Under the pieces are notes generated by a model. It was not told where the DNA came from. It ran no database searches and saw only the letters and a program-made list of their open reading frames with translations. A DNA stretch of 64,000 nt from Ampelomyces quisqualis (lineage: Eukaryota; Ascomycota; Dothideomycetes; Pleosporales; Phaeosphaeriaceae). Within the stretch, counting starts at the first letter, position 1. Each line of letters begins with the position of its first letter. The DNA is taken from assembly GCA_018398575.1 (NCBI GenBank), contig JAGTXZ010000018.1, forward strand, positions 2,046,001 to 2,110,000. Reading direction: 5' to 3'. The position numbers and the translations under genes were made by a program. Positions 1 to 11,300 of the stretch are shown one piece after another.

Positions 1-831
1 AGTGCCGACGCAAAGGTGTTCCGCAACCTGCAGAGCCTGGTTGACAAGCTGTCGGCTCGGAACGACGACAACGGCAGATAAGGTGTGCACGGCTCGATCC
101 TTGAGTGCGTGAACTATGGGTAGCAGATAGGCGAGAGTCTTGCCCGAGCCTGTCTTGGCAGATACGCACATGTCTCCCAGATGTTGTTGCAACCCGGGGT
201 GAAGCATTGGGAGCAATGCCGTCTGCACAGCCAACGCATCCGTGAAGCCTTGTTGTTCCAGCCTTTTCACGTAGTGTGCGTTTACACCGAGCTCAGCGAA
301 GGGTGCGGTCTGGGACGATTTGACGGTGACGGGCTGCGCGAGCCACGGCGGGAGGGCAGAGAAGGAAGGCTCCAAGGCGGCGTCGGGCACTTGGGCGGGC
401 TGTGGCATGGGCTGCAAACCATGAAGCTCTTCTGTCGGCTGTTCGTCTTGGCCCTCTACATCTTGGCCCCTGCGCTGGCCTTGGGCTTCTGCCTGCCTCG
501 AGACCTTTTCAAACTTGGAGAAGATGGCCTTGTGCTTGTTGGAATAGTCCCCGTCCTGCTCAGCACGGGCTTCTTCTTGTGCTTCTCTCTTTCGCTTCTT
601 TGGTTTCTTTGCAGAGCTCGGCGCGGATGCGATGGCGTCTGCAGCCGGGCACGTGACACGCTCTGGAAGACGTGGTGAGGATGCAATTGCGTGGCACGTG
701 ACACGCTCTGCAAGACGTGGTGAGGATGCGATTGCGTCTGCAGCCGCGCACGTGACACGCTCTGCAACACCTGACGCAGGCCCGACTGCTGGCGTGGGTG
801 GTGCCCATCGTTTGAAAAGTGGTGCGGGCAT
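1..831 (-). CDS. DBP6: DEAD-box ATP-dependent RNA helicase, DBP6-like (5' part only)
   Basis: The gene enters from the left edge, so only the first 277 codons are present; the ATG is at 831-829 and the frame stays open to base 1. The first ~70 residues hold a threefold repeat, followed by a Lys/Arg-rich stretch and a Q-motif region (FAELGVNAHYVKRLEQQGF, then AVQTALLPML). Walker A (SAKTGSGKT) lies at about residues 224-232 and motif Ia-like VVVPSRQLVNQ near the edge. The long basic N-terminus and the motif I/Ia spacing resemble Dbp6, a nucleolar helicase needed for early 60S ribosome assembly. The DEAD box itself and the C-terminal RecA domain are outside the window, so another ribosomal DEAD-box helicase is possible. 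It is divergent from GPI3, with only 228 bp between the two start codons. Confidence 0.8.
   Translation of the reverse strand, partial: MPAPLFKRWAPPTPAVGPASGVAERVTCAAADAIASSPRLAERVTCHAIASSPRLPERVTCPAADAIASAPSSAKKPKKRKREAQEEARAEQDGDYSNKHKAIFSKFEKVSRQAEAQGQRRGQDVEGQDEQPTEELHGLQPMPQPAQVPDAALEPSFSALPPWLAQPVTVKSSQTAPFAELGVNAHYVKRLEQQGFTDALAVQTALLPMLHPGLQQHLGDMCVSAKTGSGKTLAYLLPIVHALKDRAVHTLSAVVVVPSRQLVNQALQVAEHLCVGT
625..770 (-). repeat. Threefold in-frame coding repeat in the DBP6 N-terminus
   Basis: Three copies of a unit starting CACGTGACACGCTCTG (plus strand, at 650, 695 and 749) are spaced 45 and 54 nt apart, both multiples of three. They encode repeated ERVTC...AIASSPRL blocks at residues ~21-69 of the helicase. 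Each copy carries the palindrome CACGTG. The repeat keeps the frame, so it changes length but not function of the downstream domain. Confidence 0.85.
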
Positions 832-1059
832 GATCCGGGTCGGATTCACACGTTGGACGTTGCGCAGCCTGGTGGAGAGGCAGATGCGGCGTGGCAGCGT
901 CCCGAAGCGCCCAAAAATTCTGGTCGGCAACTCGCGACGCGAACGCCGATCTATCACCATGACGCGGACCACCTGGAGCAAACACAACGACATTGATCTA
1001 CCTCGTAGCAATCATGCCCTACACCATCGCGTGCGTACACAACACCGCCTCCCCCAGCC

Positions 1060-2756
1060 ATGTCTTTCCACAGACCGCTAACGCCAGACAGCATGGTCAG
1101 CGACAATTTCTATCCGCAACCCGGTACGAGCCACTGGACCGTGAATGTGTACCTGTCTCACCGGACGAACAGGCGGCGTGGAAAGTCACATGTACCAGCT
1201 GTCCAGTGCAAGGCCACCACGTCCACTTCCCCCAACTGCCAACTGAACTCACAACTCCCAGAAACTCATCGACCGAGGACACAAGGTGGTCGTCATTACT
1301 CACGCCTACGCTGGCCGAACAGGCGTTCGATATCTCACCAACGGGCTCAAAGTCTACTACGTCCCCTTCCTCGTCATCTATCGCGAGACGACCCTTCCAA
1401 CCGTCTTCTCCTTCTTCCCCATATTTCGCAACATAGTGATCCGCGAGCGCATCGAAATCGTACACGGACATGCAAGCCTCAGCAGCTTATGCAATGAAGC
1501 TATTTTGCATGCTAGGACCATGGGCTTGAGGACCGTCTTCACGGACCATAGTCTCTTCGGCTTCGCCGATGCTGGCAGCATACTCACCAACAAGCTTGTC
1601 AAGTTCACTCTGAGCGATGTCGACCACGTCATCTGCGTCAGTCATACCTGGTCAGTGCCCTCCATGTCTGCTGCTCGTCAGAGTGCTGACGACTCCAAGC
1701 AAGGAGAACACGGTCCTCCGAGCATCACTCGATCCTCTCATGGTTTCCGTCATCCCAAACGCAGTTGTCGCCGAGAACTTCCGCCCTTTATCGCTTGACT
1801 CTGGCGAAAGGTCGCCGCACAATGTCCCTGGTCCGCCACTGCCCATGTGTCCTGATGAAATCATCACAGTCATTGTAATTCAACGCCTCTACTACAACAA
1901 AGGTACCGATCTTCTAGTGGCTGCAATTCCACACATACTCGCTGCGCATCCCAATGTCCGCTTCATCATTGCTGGCAACGGCCCCAAGGCGATTGACCTG
2001 GAGCAGATGATAGAGAGGAACGTGCTGCAAGACAAGGTCCTCATGATAGGCCCAGTCCGCCACGAGGAGGTGAGAGACGTCATGGTTCAGGGCCATATCT
2101 ATCTCTGTCCCTCGCTCACGGAAGCCTTCGGTACCGTCATTGTGGAAGCAGCGTCTTGCGGGCTGTACGTTGTCGCTACTCGTGTTGGCGGGATCCCCGA
2201 GGTCCTCCCTACGCACATGATAGAATTTGCAGCGCCAGAGGAAGACGAAATCGTTGAAGCTACTGCACGTGCGATCAACAAACTGCGTGCGGGCACGGTG
2301 AGGACCGAGCTGTTTCACAACCAAGTGAAGCAAATGTATTCGTGGACAGACGTTGCACAGCGTACAGAAAGAGTCTATGACGGTATCAGTGGATCCATAA
2401 GTCACAAAGAGTTCTACGAAGCCGGTGGCGCTGCTGGTGCGTGGGGCACTACTCAGGGCCGGTCAGGTGTGCACAGTTTCGCGCTCATAGAGAGGCTCAA
2501 GAGATACTACGGGTGTGGTGTCTGGGCTGGGAAACTCTTTTGTCTCTGCGTTGTCATTGACTACCTACTCTATGTTGTCTTGGAGATATTCGCGCCACGG
2601 ACGAGGATCGATATATGCAAAGACTGGCCGAAGAAGGTACCGACCAAGTCGAATAAGAACGACATCGTCAAACCCACGCCTGCACGTTCCAATCAGGATT
2701 TCAAAAAGGGCCCGCGCCAGCATCGAGGCCGCAGGGCAGAAATCCGTGAATATTGA
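1060..2756 (+). CDS. GPI3: Phosphatidylinositol N-acetylglucosaminyltransferase catalytic subunit (PIG-A/GPI3)
   Basis: Exons 1060-1123, 1173-1207, 1262-1650 and 1700-2756 give 514 residues. The protein transfers GlcNAc from UDP-GlcNAc to phosphatidylinositol on the cytosolic ER face, the first step of GPI-anchor synthesis. Visible signatures are MVSDNFYPQPGGVESHMYQL at the start, RGHKVVVITHAY, IVHGHASLS, VIQRLYYNKGTDLL, and the GT4 nucleotide-sugar site LTEAFGTVIVEAASCG with its conserved glutamates. A hydrophobic segment near residues 437-459 is the C-terminal membrane anchor expected in this family. Intron 2 (1208-1261) begins with GC instead of GT; this is the only reading that joins YQLSS to KLIDRGHK in frame. 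The other introns are 49 nt GT-AG. The gene is convergent with the DUF3455 gene. Confidence 0.93.
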
Positions 2757-2996
2757 AAGAGATGGAGAATGGAAGGCATCACTGTGCGACCCTGCATCTG
2801 CGAGACCATACATTTGAATGCTTTTGATTGGTATATTATGATAACTGTCGCTCTTGTAAAGGCATCACAATTCCCGTCACTCGGCCTCCAGGCCAAGTCA
2901 GTCGAGGGACGCCAGCCCTCAACTCCCGAAACGCCTACAAATGCTTTGTACAAGAATGCAAAACCAACAACGGTACACCGTTCACGCACCGTCCGA

Positions 2997-3784
2997 CTAT
3001 CCGTAGAACCAGTACTGCGCACTGTACTCGACGGTGAAGGTACTATCCATGCCATCACAAGTCTTGGGCGGCGCGCCTCCTGCAGTGTGTACCCGGTAGA
3101 CCTCGTTGAAATCACCCTCGACAGCATTGAGTTTCAACCATGCCACGCTGCCCATCTGGTTGGGTCCAAGGCTGGCATCCTCTGGCGCAGCGCTCTTGAC
3201 AATGTCGGGAAGTGCTTGTACGTAGCCGTAGTCAGTCGTCTCGATGCGCATGTCGAACATGGGGACCTTCTTGTCGGTGAAGTAGTGGTGGCCCGATAAC
3301 CGCTGTGTTGCTTCGACACCCGTGGGGATGGCGTAGTTGAGCGCAAGAGCAGTCACATCGGCCATGACGCGGTCGTTGAGGCGTGCCGAGTCACATGTTG
3401 CGTTGAAGAGGGTGGCAATGGCGCCGGCGGCTACGGGCGCCGAGTCGGCGGTCGAAGAAGCGCAGGTGTAGTTTTGTGTTCCGCGGCCAATGGCCATGTG
3501 TCGCAATGTGTATCCTTCGCCAACGGCAGGGAGAGGTGTGGGTGCTGGTGGACTGTTAGTTTGTTGAAAGTGTTGAGTGGGAAGAGGAGGGACATACCAG
3601 CTGGCAGAACAACCTTGGACAAGTCGCAAAGTCCGTTGGTATTTTTCAACTCATCGATAACCGCCTTGGGCAAGTCTTGCCGCGGGATAAGCTGAGCTAT
3701 CGAGTCGGCGACTTGAGTCGGGGCAGCGAACAGGGTCGCAGGCGCAAAAGCCAGGACAAGCGAGAAGGTGTTTGTGAAGATCAT
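2997..3784 (-). CDS. Secreted DUF3455-family protein
   Basis: Two exons (3784-3598 and 3544-2997, intron 53 nt with branch ACTAAC) encode 244 residues. The ATG at 3784 is chosen because it is followed at once by a signal peptide (MIFTNTFSLVLAFAPATLFA, cleavage near residue 20); an in-frame ATG at 3841 would bury it. The C-terminal half shows the DUF3455 pattern: GRGTQNYTC, HYF, a VAWLKL block and an RVHTAGG...C block before YSAQYWFYG at the end. Members are small secreted fungal and bacterial proteins of unknown role. Cysteines in NYTC, NATCDS and PKTCDG could form disulfides. No enzymatic role is claimed. Confidence 0.85.
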
Positions 3785-5845
3785 TGTGTATGTCCGGTGT
3801 GAGAGGTGTGTCGTGCGTCGTAATCGTAGTATTATATCCAAAGTCCAATTGTCCCTCTTGAACCACAGCTTCCAAGCCTGGATTAAAATCGATGCGTAGT
3901 GACCCTAAAAACAACACCTCAAATGATGCAAGGAAACAGCCCTGAAAAGTAAGAAAACACAATCCCAAAAGAACCCAAAAGGTTTCAGAGCTGCGCAGAA
4001 TGTATATCTCAGTGTATCTGTGTGTCCAAGTACAAGAGAAGGAAAAACGAGGCGGCCACATACCCGTACCTATATACAATCACTTGTTCAGTGTACACAA
4101 ACTTCCCAGGGCGCGTACTCGCTCTCCATCCTTGACGCCCGTACCACCTTCCCCCCGCAGCCAATGGACGCACGGAGTCGTCTTCCACACCAAGGCCGTT
4201 CCGTTCGGAGGGCTAAATGGCCCCAAAAATAGCCCTGTCATTGTGTCTTGTTGGATAAGTCAAGTTCAAGTGGGTCTTGTGTGAAATGGGTGGGTGGGGA
4301 GGTACTAGTGTGCATGTGTGTATGTACTCCATACTCGGTACTCCGTATGTATCTGGGTAATGTACCTCAGCGCCAGAGACGGGGAGGAAGCTGGGCGAGT
4401 CGGGCGGGGGAAACAAACAAAATGGTGATGATGATGAGCAAGAGATTTCTGGAAGAACGGTTTCCGCGGGTGGTCGACGGGGGGAGAGGCCCAGGGCCAA
4501 TGTTTTGCTGCGTGCGTACACACTTCCATCACCCCATGCCATGCCAGTGCCGCAGAGCCGCCCGTACTCCATCCCCGCTACATTGCCCCATATAAGGGCA
4601 GGTACCACAAAGTCACGCGAAATAATCAAGATTCCTCCTTAATATAGCCCGGTCTAGACAAAAAGGCTACTAATTTATTCTGGTTCGAATGCTGTGGCTA
4701 GTTCGGATGGAGGCGTTTCAGGGAAGCGCCGCGCACACGACACCTGTGCCGATTGGATCGGGTGGGCGTTTGTGGGTACTTGTATGTGTCGAATAAAAGA
4801 ACCGAGGGACGGCGAGGCCGGGAGTCGGGTCTGTGGATGTTTCTGCAGGGTTTCCCGGATTGATTGACAAGGTTGAAAAGGAAATGGTTGGGTGGGAGAG
4901 AGTTGTTTTGCGTGGCGCTGAGGAGACGGTGGGATGGGTGTCGCAGGGGAAGGGGGGGTTGTATGCCCGGATGCCGTGTCTACATAATGAGTCTCCGGGC
5001 CCAATTGTTTGTCCAAGAGGTTACGGTCCAAGATATCTTGTTTGCTGCGGATGGACCTGTGAGCGCGGAGAACGTGTACCACACTCTTTCTTTGCGTGCG
5101 TGGCCGGATCTTTGCTCGCTGTTCGACTGTCCATGCACCGCAAGCGATAGTATGTCGCCCAGATCCTCTTCCTAGCTAGGTCTCTCCGGTGCGGAGAATA
5201 GTCCAATGTTGGCAAAGCGTACCGTATTTTCCCAGCGGATTAATCTCGTTCCGCTGCGCGAGTGGCCAAGTATGGTTGATGGATATGTGTGGGTGCCTAC
5301 AGTCGCCAAAGTCAAGGTATGCATGAGAATTGCATGAATAGGGCAGGTGCAAACGGGAATCTGGCGTGCGACTGAAGAGTGAATCTGTCGAGTGCGGAGA
5401 TGGCCGCACGGGATGAAGCGACGGGACTGATGGAGCTGGGAAAACTTCTGATGGCTTGTTCTCACGTAGACGAGCAGGATATAGTGTTGTTTTTTGGTGA
5501 CTTGGGGGGGACACATCGATCGTTGACTTGGCTTGTCTGGCAGTGATGCAGGTCCAAATACACGCGACCACGGCCTACGCACACGCACCCGTCTAGACTG
5601 CCATACGGTATTCTAGAATGAAAACACTCGGTTCCTACGGGAAGATTCATGGTCGGGAAGGAGCTGCCAAATACGAGCAGCCAAAGTGAACTTGATTACG
5701 CGCCCATGGCACACCATACCATACCATGGGCCAAATGCCGCGCGCTCGAATCGCCCGGCTCAAAAGAAAAAGTGGTCATGGTATAGTACTTGGCCGCGTC
5801 CCGAGCCCAGCTTACGACGCGTCCTCAATTCAGACCTGTTTGCTG
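3785..5845. other. Intergenic, no supported gene
   Basis: About 2.06 kb between the 5' end of the DUF3455 gene and the 3' end of COY1. Several open frames of 70-140 codons exist on both strands, but none has a recognisable domain, signal peptide or matching splice pattern. The stretch near 3850-4080 is A-rich and probably includes the DUF3455 promoter. Nothing else is seen. Confidence 0.6.
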
Positions 5846-8086
5846 TCACACACTCGGATCATCTGTTCCAGCAGCAATCGGTCCTCCAGGGACCGCCGCG
5901 CCCACAACCGCCGTGCCGGCTGCCAAGCTCATCGAGCCATCCGAAAACAGCGTGTAGAAGACGATGAAATGAATGGCTATTAGATAGCCTGCAAACATGT
6001 TTCGACTTGTGCGGGTTTGGAGCACGAATTTAGTAACACGCAGTATCATGCGCTCAAAGAGGTGCATTCGCTTCATTGCGCGCGCTGATTCGCGCCCGCG
6101 GAAGGCGGCAAAGGGACTGAGGTTTGATTCGTACCTTGCTTTGTAGCGATCTGATGCGTCGGCACCCGCAATATTCACGGTCGACGGGTTGGGATTGGCT
6201 GCATAGCTCGACGCACTCGACGCCGGGCCTCTGCTGTGGGCATTGTACGACGACACGTATCTTGTCTTCTCGTAGAGATCCAGATTGTCCTTTTGCAGTG
6301 CTCCAATCTCGGAACGTAGAGATGACACGGTCTGGACCGATTTTTGCAACTCGGCTTCGAGCTCGGAGTTGCGCTTCTTGAAGCGATCGCGTTGCGCGGT
6401 CACCATGGGGAGTATGCCAGAGCCGCCACCCATGGCTTCCCCAGCTCGAAGCGATGCAAGCGGACTCTGCGAGCTGTTGTCGAAGCCGGAGATGATGGAG
6501 GAAGTAGGTGACGAACGACCACGGCGGGCGGAAGATTGTGGGTAGCGGGATACGTGTGTCCCAGCCACAGACATGCCTGAGGGATCAAAAGCATTTGAGG
6601 CTTCTTGCTGCACCTTTTCGAGATCGGCCTCGAGTGTCTGGTTGAGAGCTGTCGACTTCTCGAGCTCCCTATTTGCGCTAGACAGCTCCTCTTGTAGGGC
6701 TTCTAGTCGACTTTGTAGATCTTGGTGTGAAACGCGGAGTACAGTGAGCTCGTTGGTGAGCTTCTTGTTGCGCGCGAGAAGGAGCTGTTCCAACGTCTCG
6801 CCCTTGCCTTTCCCAGGGGCGCCATTTTGTGAGAGGGCGAGCGCGGTGGCCTCGTCGTCGTCGTCGTCGTCGTCGTCGTCTCCTGTTGCGAACTCGATCG
6901 ACTATGCACTGTTAGCTTCACTCATCGTGTATGTAGACGGCAACGTCTAACCTTCAAAACCTCAAGCTCCTGCTTCACGTGTTGGTAGTCGCCCCACTTC
7001 TGGACCTTTTCGCGCAACGCCTCCTTTTCGCTCTTCAGCGATTTGATCTCACGCGCCAAGGTTCGCGTCTCCGCGTCCAGTCGTGTCCGATCCGAGTCCT
7101 TTTCGAATCGGGCGTTCTCGAGCTTGCGCAGGAGAGAAGCGTTCTCGGAGCGCAAGCGCAGGAAAGATGGGTCGTCTTCTACGGCCACGTGGTGGGGTTG
7201 GGATGAGGCCGACTGTGCGAGCTCGAGGCGCAATTGCTCGTTGCGCGACTCCATGTCGGCCAGGCGTTGGCTCGTCCGGTCCAGCTCAGCGCTGACCATG
7301 TCGAGCTCGGCAGCGGTTGCGCCGGAGCTGGTCTCGCCCTCGGCGGCCTCTCCCTTGCCCAGCCGCTGCGAAACCTCATAGCTGGCCTTGAGCTCTTTCA
7401 GCAAGCGGTCTTGGCTCTCGACCTTGTCCTCGAAGCTCTTCTCCTTGGCGAGCCAGTTGTGCTGCTTCTCGCGCAGCACGGCCGACCACGACTGTTCGAC
7501 GTCGTGGATCTTGCGGTCGCGGCTGTCCTCGAGAGCGGCGCGGGCGGCGCGCTCCTCGTGGAGCGTTTTCTCCGAGTCGTCGACCTGGGCGGTCAGATGG
7601 GCGACCGTCTGTTGCAGCGCCTGGTTCTCGGCCGCGAGCTTGGGCAGGGTCTCTTGGGCGGTGACGAGCGAATCGATCGAGGCGTCGAGCAGCGGATACG
7701 GGTCGGGGGCTTCGGACAGCGGCGAGTAGACGTGGAAGAAGGCGGCCTGGACGGCCTTGGACTGGTTGGAGACCAGGTCGATCAGGTTCTGGTATGCTTG
7801 GCGCAGCCATTAGTCGAGTGCGACGGCGGGCGGCGGCGGGCGGCGGAGCATGCTCACCCTTCAGCAGGGCCTTGATGTCGCCCAGCTTGGCGGCGTCGTC
7901 GAGCTTGCGGAAGTGCTTGGTCTTCTGGGCGACGTCTTTCCGCTGCGTGAGCGTGTCGCGTTGGTGGGCGACCAGGTCGGCGGCGACCGTGTCCAGCTGG
8001 GCGACGAGCGCGGTGAGGTCGATGTGTCTCCAGGCGGCGATGGCGGCGTGGAACTTGTTCTCAGGGGGGGCATCGCGGGCGTCCAT
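5846..8086 (-). CDS. COY1: Golgi coiled-coil protein CASP/Coy1
   Basis: Exons 8086-7858, 7796-6952 and 6901-5846 (introns 61 and 50 nt) give 709 residues. CASP proteins are tail-anchored Golgi golgins that act in intra-Golgi retrograde transport. Residues ~90-560 are almost wholly heptad-type coiled coil rich in Glu, Lys, Leu and Gln. The C-terminal block YESNLSPFAAFRGRESARA, then RTSRNMFAGYLIAIHFIVF with a membrane anchor near residues 660-680, is the family hallmark. The N-terminus (KFHAAIAAWRHIDLTALV, then AYQNLIDLVSNQSKAVQAAF) is also typical. A run of about nine Asp residues is coded by a GTC/GAC trinucleotide repeat at ~6852-6880. It is divergent from VPS3; both proteins work in membrane traffic. 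Confidence 0.92.
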
Positions 8087-8150
8087 GGCTGTCTCGACAC
8101 TCGGATGGATAGAGGGTAGGCGGGTTCTGGGGGGAGTCTGGGGGTACGGA

Positions 8151-8268
8151 GTAGTCTGGGGGTAGTGTGTGGGTAGTGTGTGGGTAGTGTGTGGGTAGTC
8201 TATGGGTAGTCTGGGGGTAGTCTGGGGGCAGTCTGTGGGTAGTCTGTGACTCTGTGGGTAGTCTGGTG
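8151..8268. repeat. GGGTAGT minisatellite in the COY1/VPS3 shared promoter
   Basis: Tandem imperfect copies of an 11-nt unit (GGTAGTGTGTG and the variant GGTAGTCTGGG) fill most of the 255 bp between the COY1 ATG (8086) and the VPS3 ATG (8342). The plus strand is purine- and T-rich with many GGG runs. Confidence 0.85.
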
Positions 8269-8341
8269 GGCACGGGTACTCTCTCGGATGGATACGCACA
8301 ACATGGATAGATAGATGGTAGAGGGTAGACGGTAGACAACC

Positions 8342-11300
8342 ATGGCCCGCCCGTTTGTCCTGCGCAAGCTGGTCGCCGACCTGCCGCTGTCGGCCCTCGC
8401 ACACCCACACGCCCGCATCACCTGTGTCGAGCTCTCCAACGGCAACCTCTACGTCGGCACCTCCGCCGCCGAGATCCTCCACTTCGTCCTGCTGCCGCCC
8501 GAGCCCCACGATGCCGCGGGCCCGCCCACCGCCATCCTCGCCTCCAGGCTGGAGCCGCCCCACGGCGACCCGGACGGCCCCGGCGTGCAGCAGATGCTCG
8601 TCCTGCCCACCGTCAACAAGGCCTGCGTCCTGTGCAACAACACCTTCTCCCTCTACTCGCTGCCCGAGCTCACCCCCGCGTCCGACTTCAAGCCCATCGC
8701 CTGCCTGTCGGTCGGCGGCGTCGACCTCAACGGCGGCGTCGACGGCCGTGACGACGAGGGCGTCGTCGTCGTCATCGGCCTGAAGAAGCGATTGCGCCTG
8801 GTGCTCATCTCCGACCACGCCCCGCCCAAGGCCATCAGGGCCATCGAGTACGGCGCATGTCTGACCTCGGTCCGGCGAGACACCTTCTCCTGCGCCGCCG
8901 ATGCCCACTCGTACGCCCTGCTGGACGTCATGCACCAACAAAAGATGGGCTTGTTTCCCATATCCTCGCTAGACCCCGACGCAGCACATGCGCCGCCGAT
9001 GCGACAGAGACACGGCTTCGACGGACCCGAGTCGCTCTCACGCAGCATGTCGCCAGCCTCTGCACCGTCGCCCGCGCGAGCACCTGAAAAAGACAGCGTG
9101 CCTCAGGTGCACATCGAGGCACCGCCCCAACAACCCCCCTTCGTACCTCTGAAACCTCACATCGCCTCACCGAATCCAGCCGAGTTCTTACTCACCGTCG
9201 GGACAACGCCTTCTGAACCCGGTGTCGGCATGTTTGTGAACCTAGATGGCGACATGTGCCGAGGAAGCATACAATTCACCAGCTATCCAGACGCCATCGT
9301 CGTGGATGGTTCGGGCATGGACTTGACAGCGTCGACCGGTCCTGACATGGACGCTGAAGAGGGCTACATCCTTGCTGTCGTGCATCGGGAAGAGCAGGGC
9401 GACATCTCATACGGCGTCGAGGTGCAAAGATGGGACGTTGACCCTGGCGAAGCCGAGAGCGCCAAAGAATGGCTTGACCTTGGTGTCTTGGGCGCATCAA
9501 CGCACGACACGGAGAGCACCATCTCCGTGCCACTGGGCATGCGCACAGTGGTTTCGCCTTACGAGCTCATCATGCCTGACATGGGAGCTAAACTTGCCGT
9601 TAGGCGGCTACAACTTGAAACTACGTTGAGCACAGAACCCGCAAGCGAAACATCGGCAGCGCAAATCAAGGCGGATCGCGACTTCACTGAGCGACTCTCC
9701 AAGTTACAGGCCAGGAATGTGCTATGGGCAGGTAACCAGATCTGGTGGATCGTCCGCAGCCCACTTGTCATCCGACTAGACGCACACATTGAAGAGGCAC
9801 AATTCACAAGCACAGGAGATGGCACTCGGATACAACCGAATCGTCGGATGCTAGAAAGGATTCTTGGCGACATACGCGGACAAGAGCCGCGCAACGAATC
9901 CGAGTACCTAAGTCTGATCTACATTCGTCAGAAGGCGTCCGTCATGCTCTTCATGGATGTCATTTTGCGCACACAGACAAACATCATCATTTTCGAGAAC
10001 GAGAAACGAATCACAGAACAAGCTCTTGTTGAGGGTGAACTTGATCCGCGTGTGGTATTATCTTTACTGCCTATCCTACACAAAGAGGTGGTGCAAGGGC
10101 CTACAGGTATACACATCTCTGGTGGTATCACCACGCTCGTGGAGCAGTTTCTACAGCAGAACGATCTAACTGCCATGCCGACTGATGTCAATGGTCCATT
10201 TGGTGACAATTTACTCCACCTCGTAAAGAGATATCTGCTGTTCTGGAAGAGGAAAAAGGGAATGGCGAGCGTAACCAGCGACCCGTATGTCTTCCAGAGT
10301 GTGGATGCGGCACTGCTTCACATTCTTCTCCTTTTGGATCAAGGGAGTCTGAAGGGGACCTCCAGTCCGGGCACGAACCGGGCCGAGTTGAACGAATTGA
10401 TCGACAAGGAAATCGAGTGCTTTGATCGCGCTGTCCATCTCCTCGAGCACTTTGAGCGTCTTTACCTCTTGAGCCGTCTGTACCAGAGCAATTGCAAAGC
10501 GTCGGTCAAATCCTCCAAGGTACTGGCAACCTGGAAGCGCATCTTGGAAGGCGAGGAGGACAAAGGAGGCGAGTTCGTGGATGGCGAGCGCACACTCCGA
10601 GGATATCTTTCACGTATCCGAGACCAGTCATTAGTCGAAGAGTATGGCTCATGGCTCGCGAACCGCAATCCCAGGCTAGGCGTGCAAATATTCGCCGACG
10701 ACCAAAGCCGAGTCAAATTCGAACCCACGCGAGCCGTAGCTCTGTTGAAAGAAAAGGCCCCGGGTGCAGTCAAAGAGTACCTTGAGTATCTTGTCTTTGG
10801 CAAGAAACACACGCAGTACGTCAACGAACTGATTACCTTCTATCTCGACACCGTCATTACCGAGCTCCAAAGCAATCCCTCGTCTCGCGAAATGCTCGCC
10901 CAAACTTACGAGACTTATCGCATCCTCGTGCCTCCGAAGCCCACATACCATAGCTTCATCACCGATAACGCAGTTCCTGCTGAATGGTGGCAAGCCCGTC
11001 TGCGGCTGCTACAACTCCTCGGCTCCAATCAGCCCGCAACCTCTTCGTACAATGTTGGCTCGATATTGTCGCGCCTACAACCATATGAGCAGGACCTCGT
11101 GCCGGAGATGATCATCCTAAACGGTCGACAAGAGCGCCACCAAGAAGCACTACGCCTGCTTGTCCACGGCCTTGGCGATTTCAACACAGCCATATCGTAC
11201 TGTCTCTACGGCTACAGTTCCATCTTTCGCCCCACCACCGCCGGCTCTCTACCCGTCCCGCAATCCGAACTCCCCAGCCGTGCCGAGCAATCGCGCCTAT

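Noticed and set aside
4675..5588. Several 60-138-codon frames on both strands between DUF3455 and COY1
   Set aside because: No conserved motif, signal peptide or splice consistency; lengths are as expected by chance in GC-balanced DNA.
7376..8941. 521-codon minus-strand frame crossing from COY1 exon 1, through the promoter minisatellite, into VPS3 antisense
   Set aside because: Only the COY1 exon 1 part has family sequence; the rest is repeat translation and the complement of VPS3. Splicing at 7857 explains the real gene.
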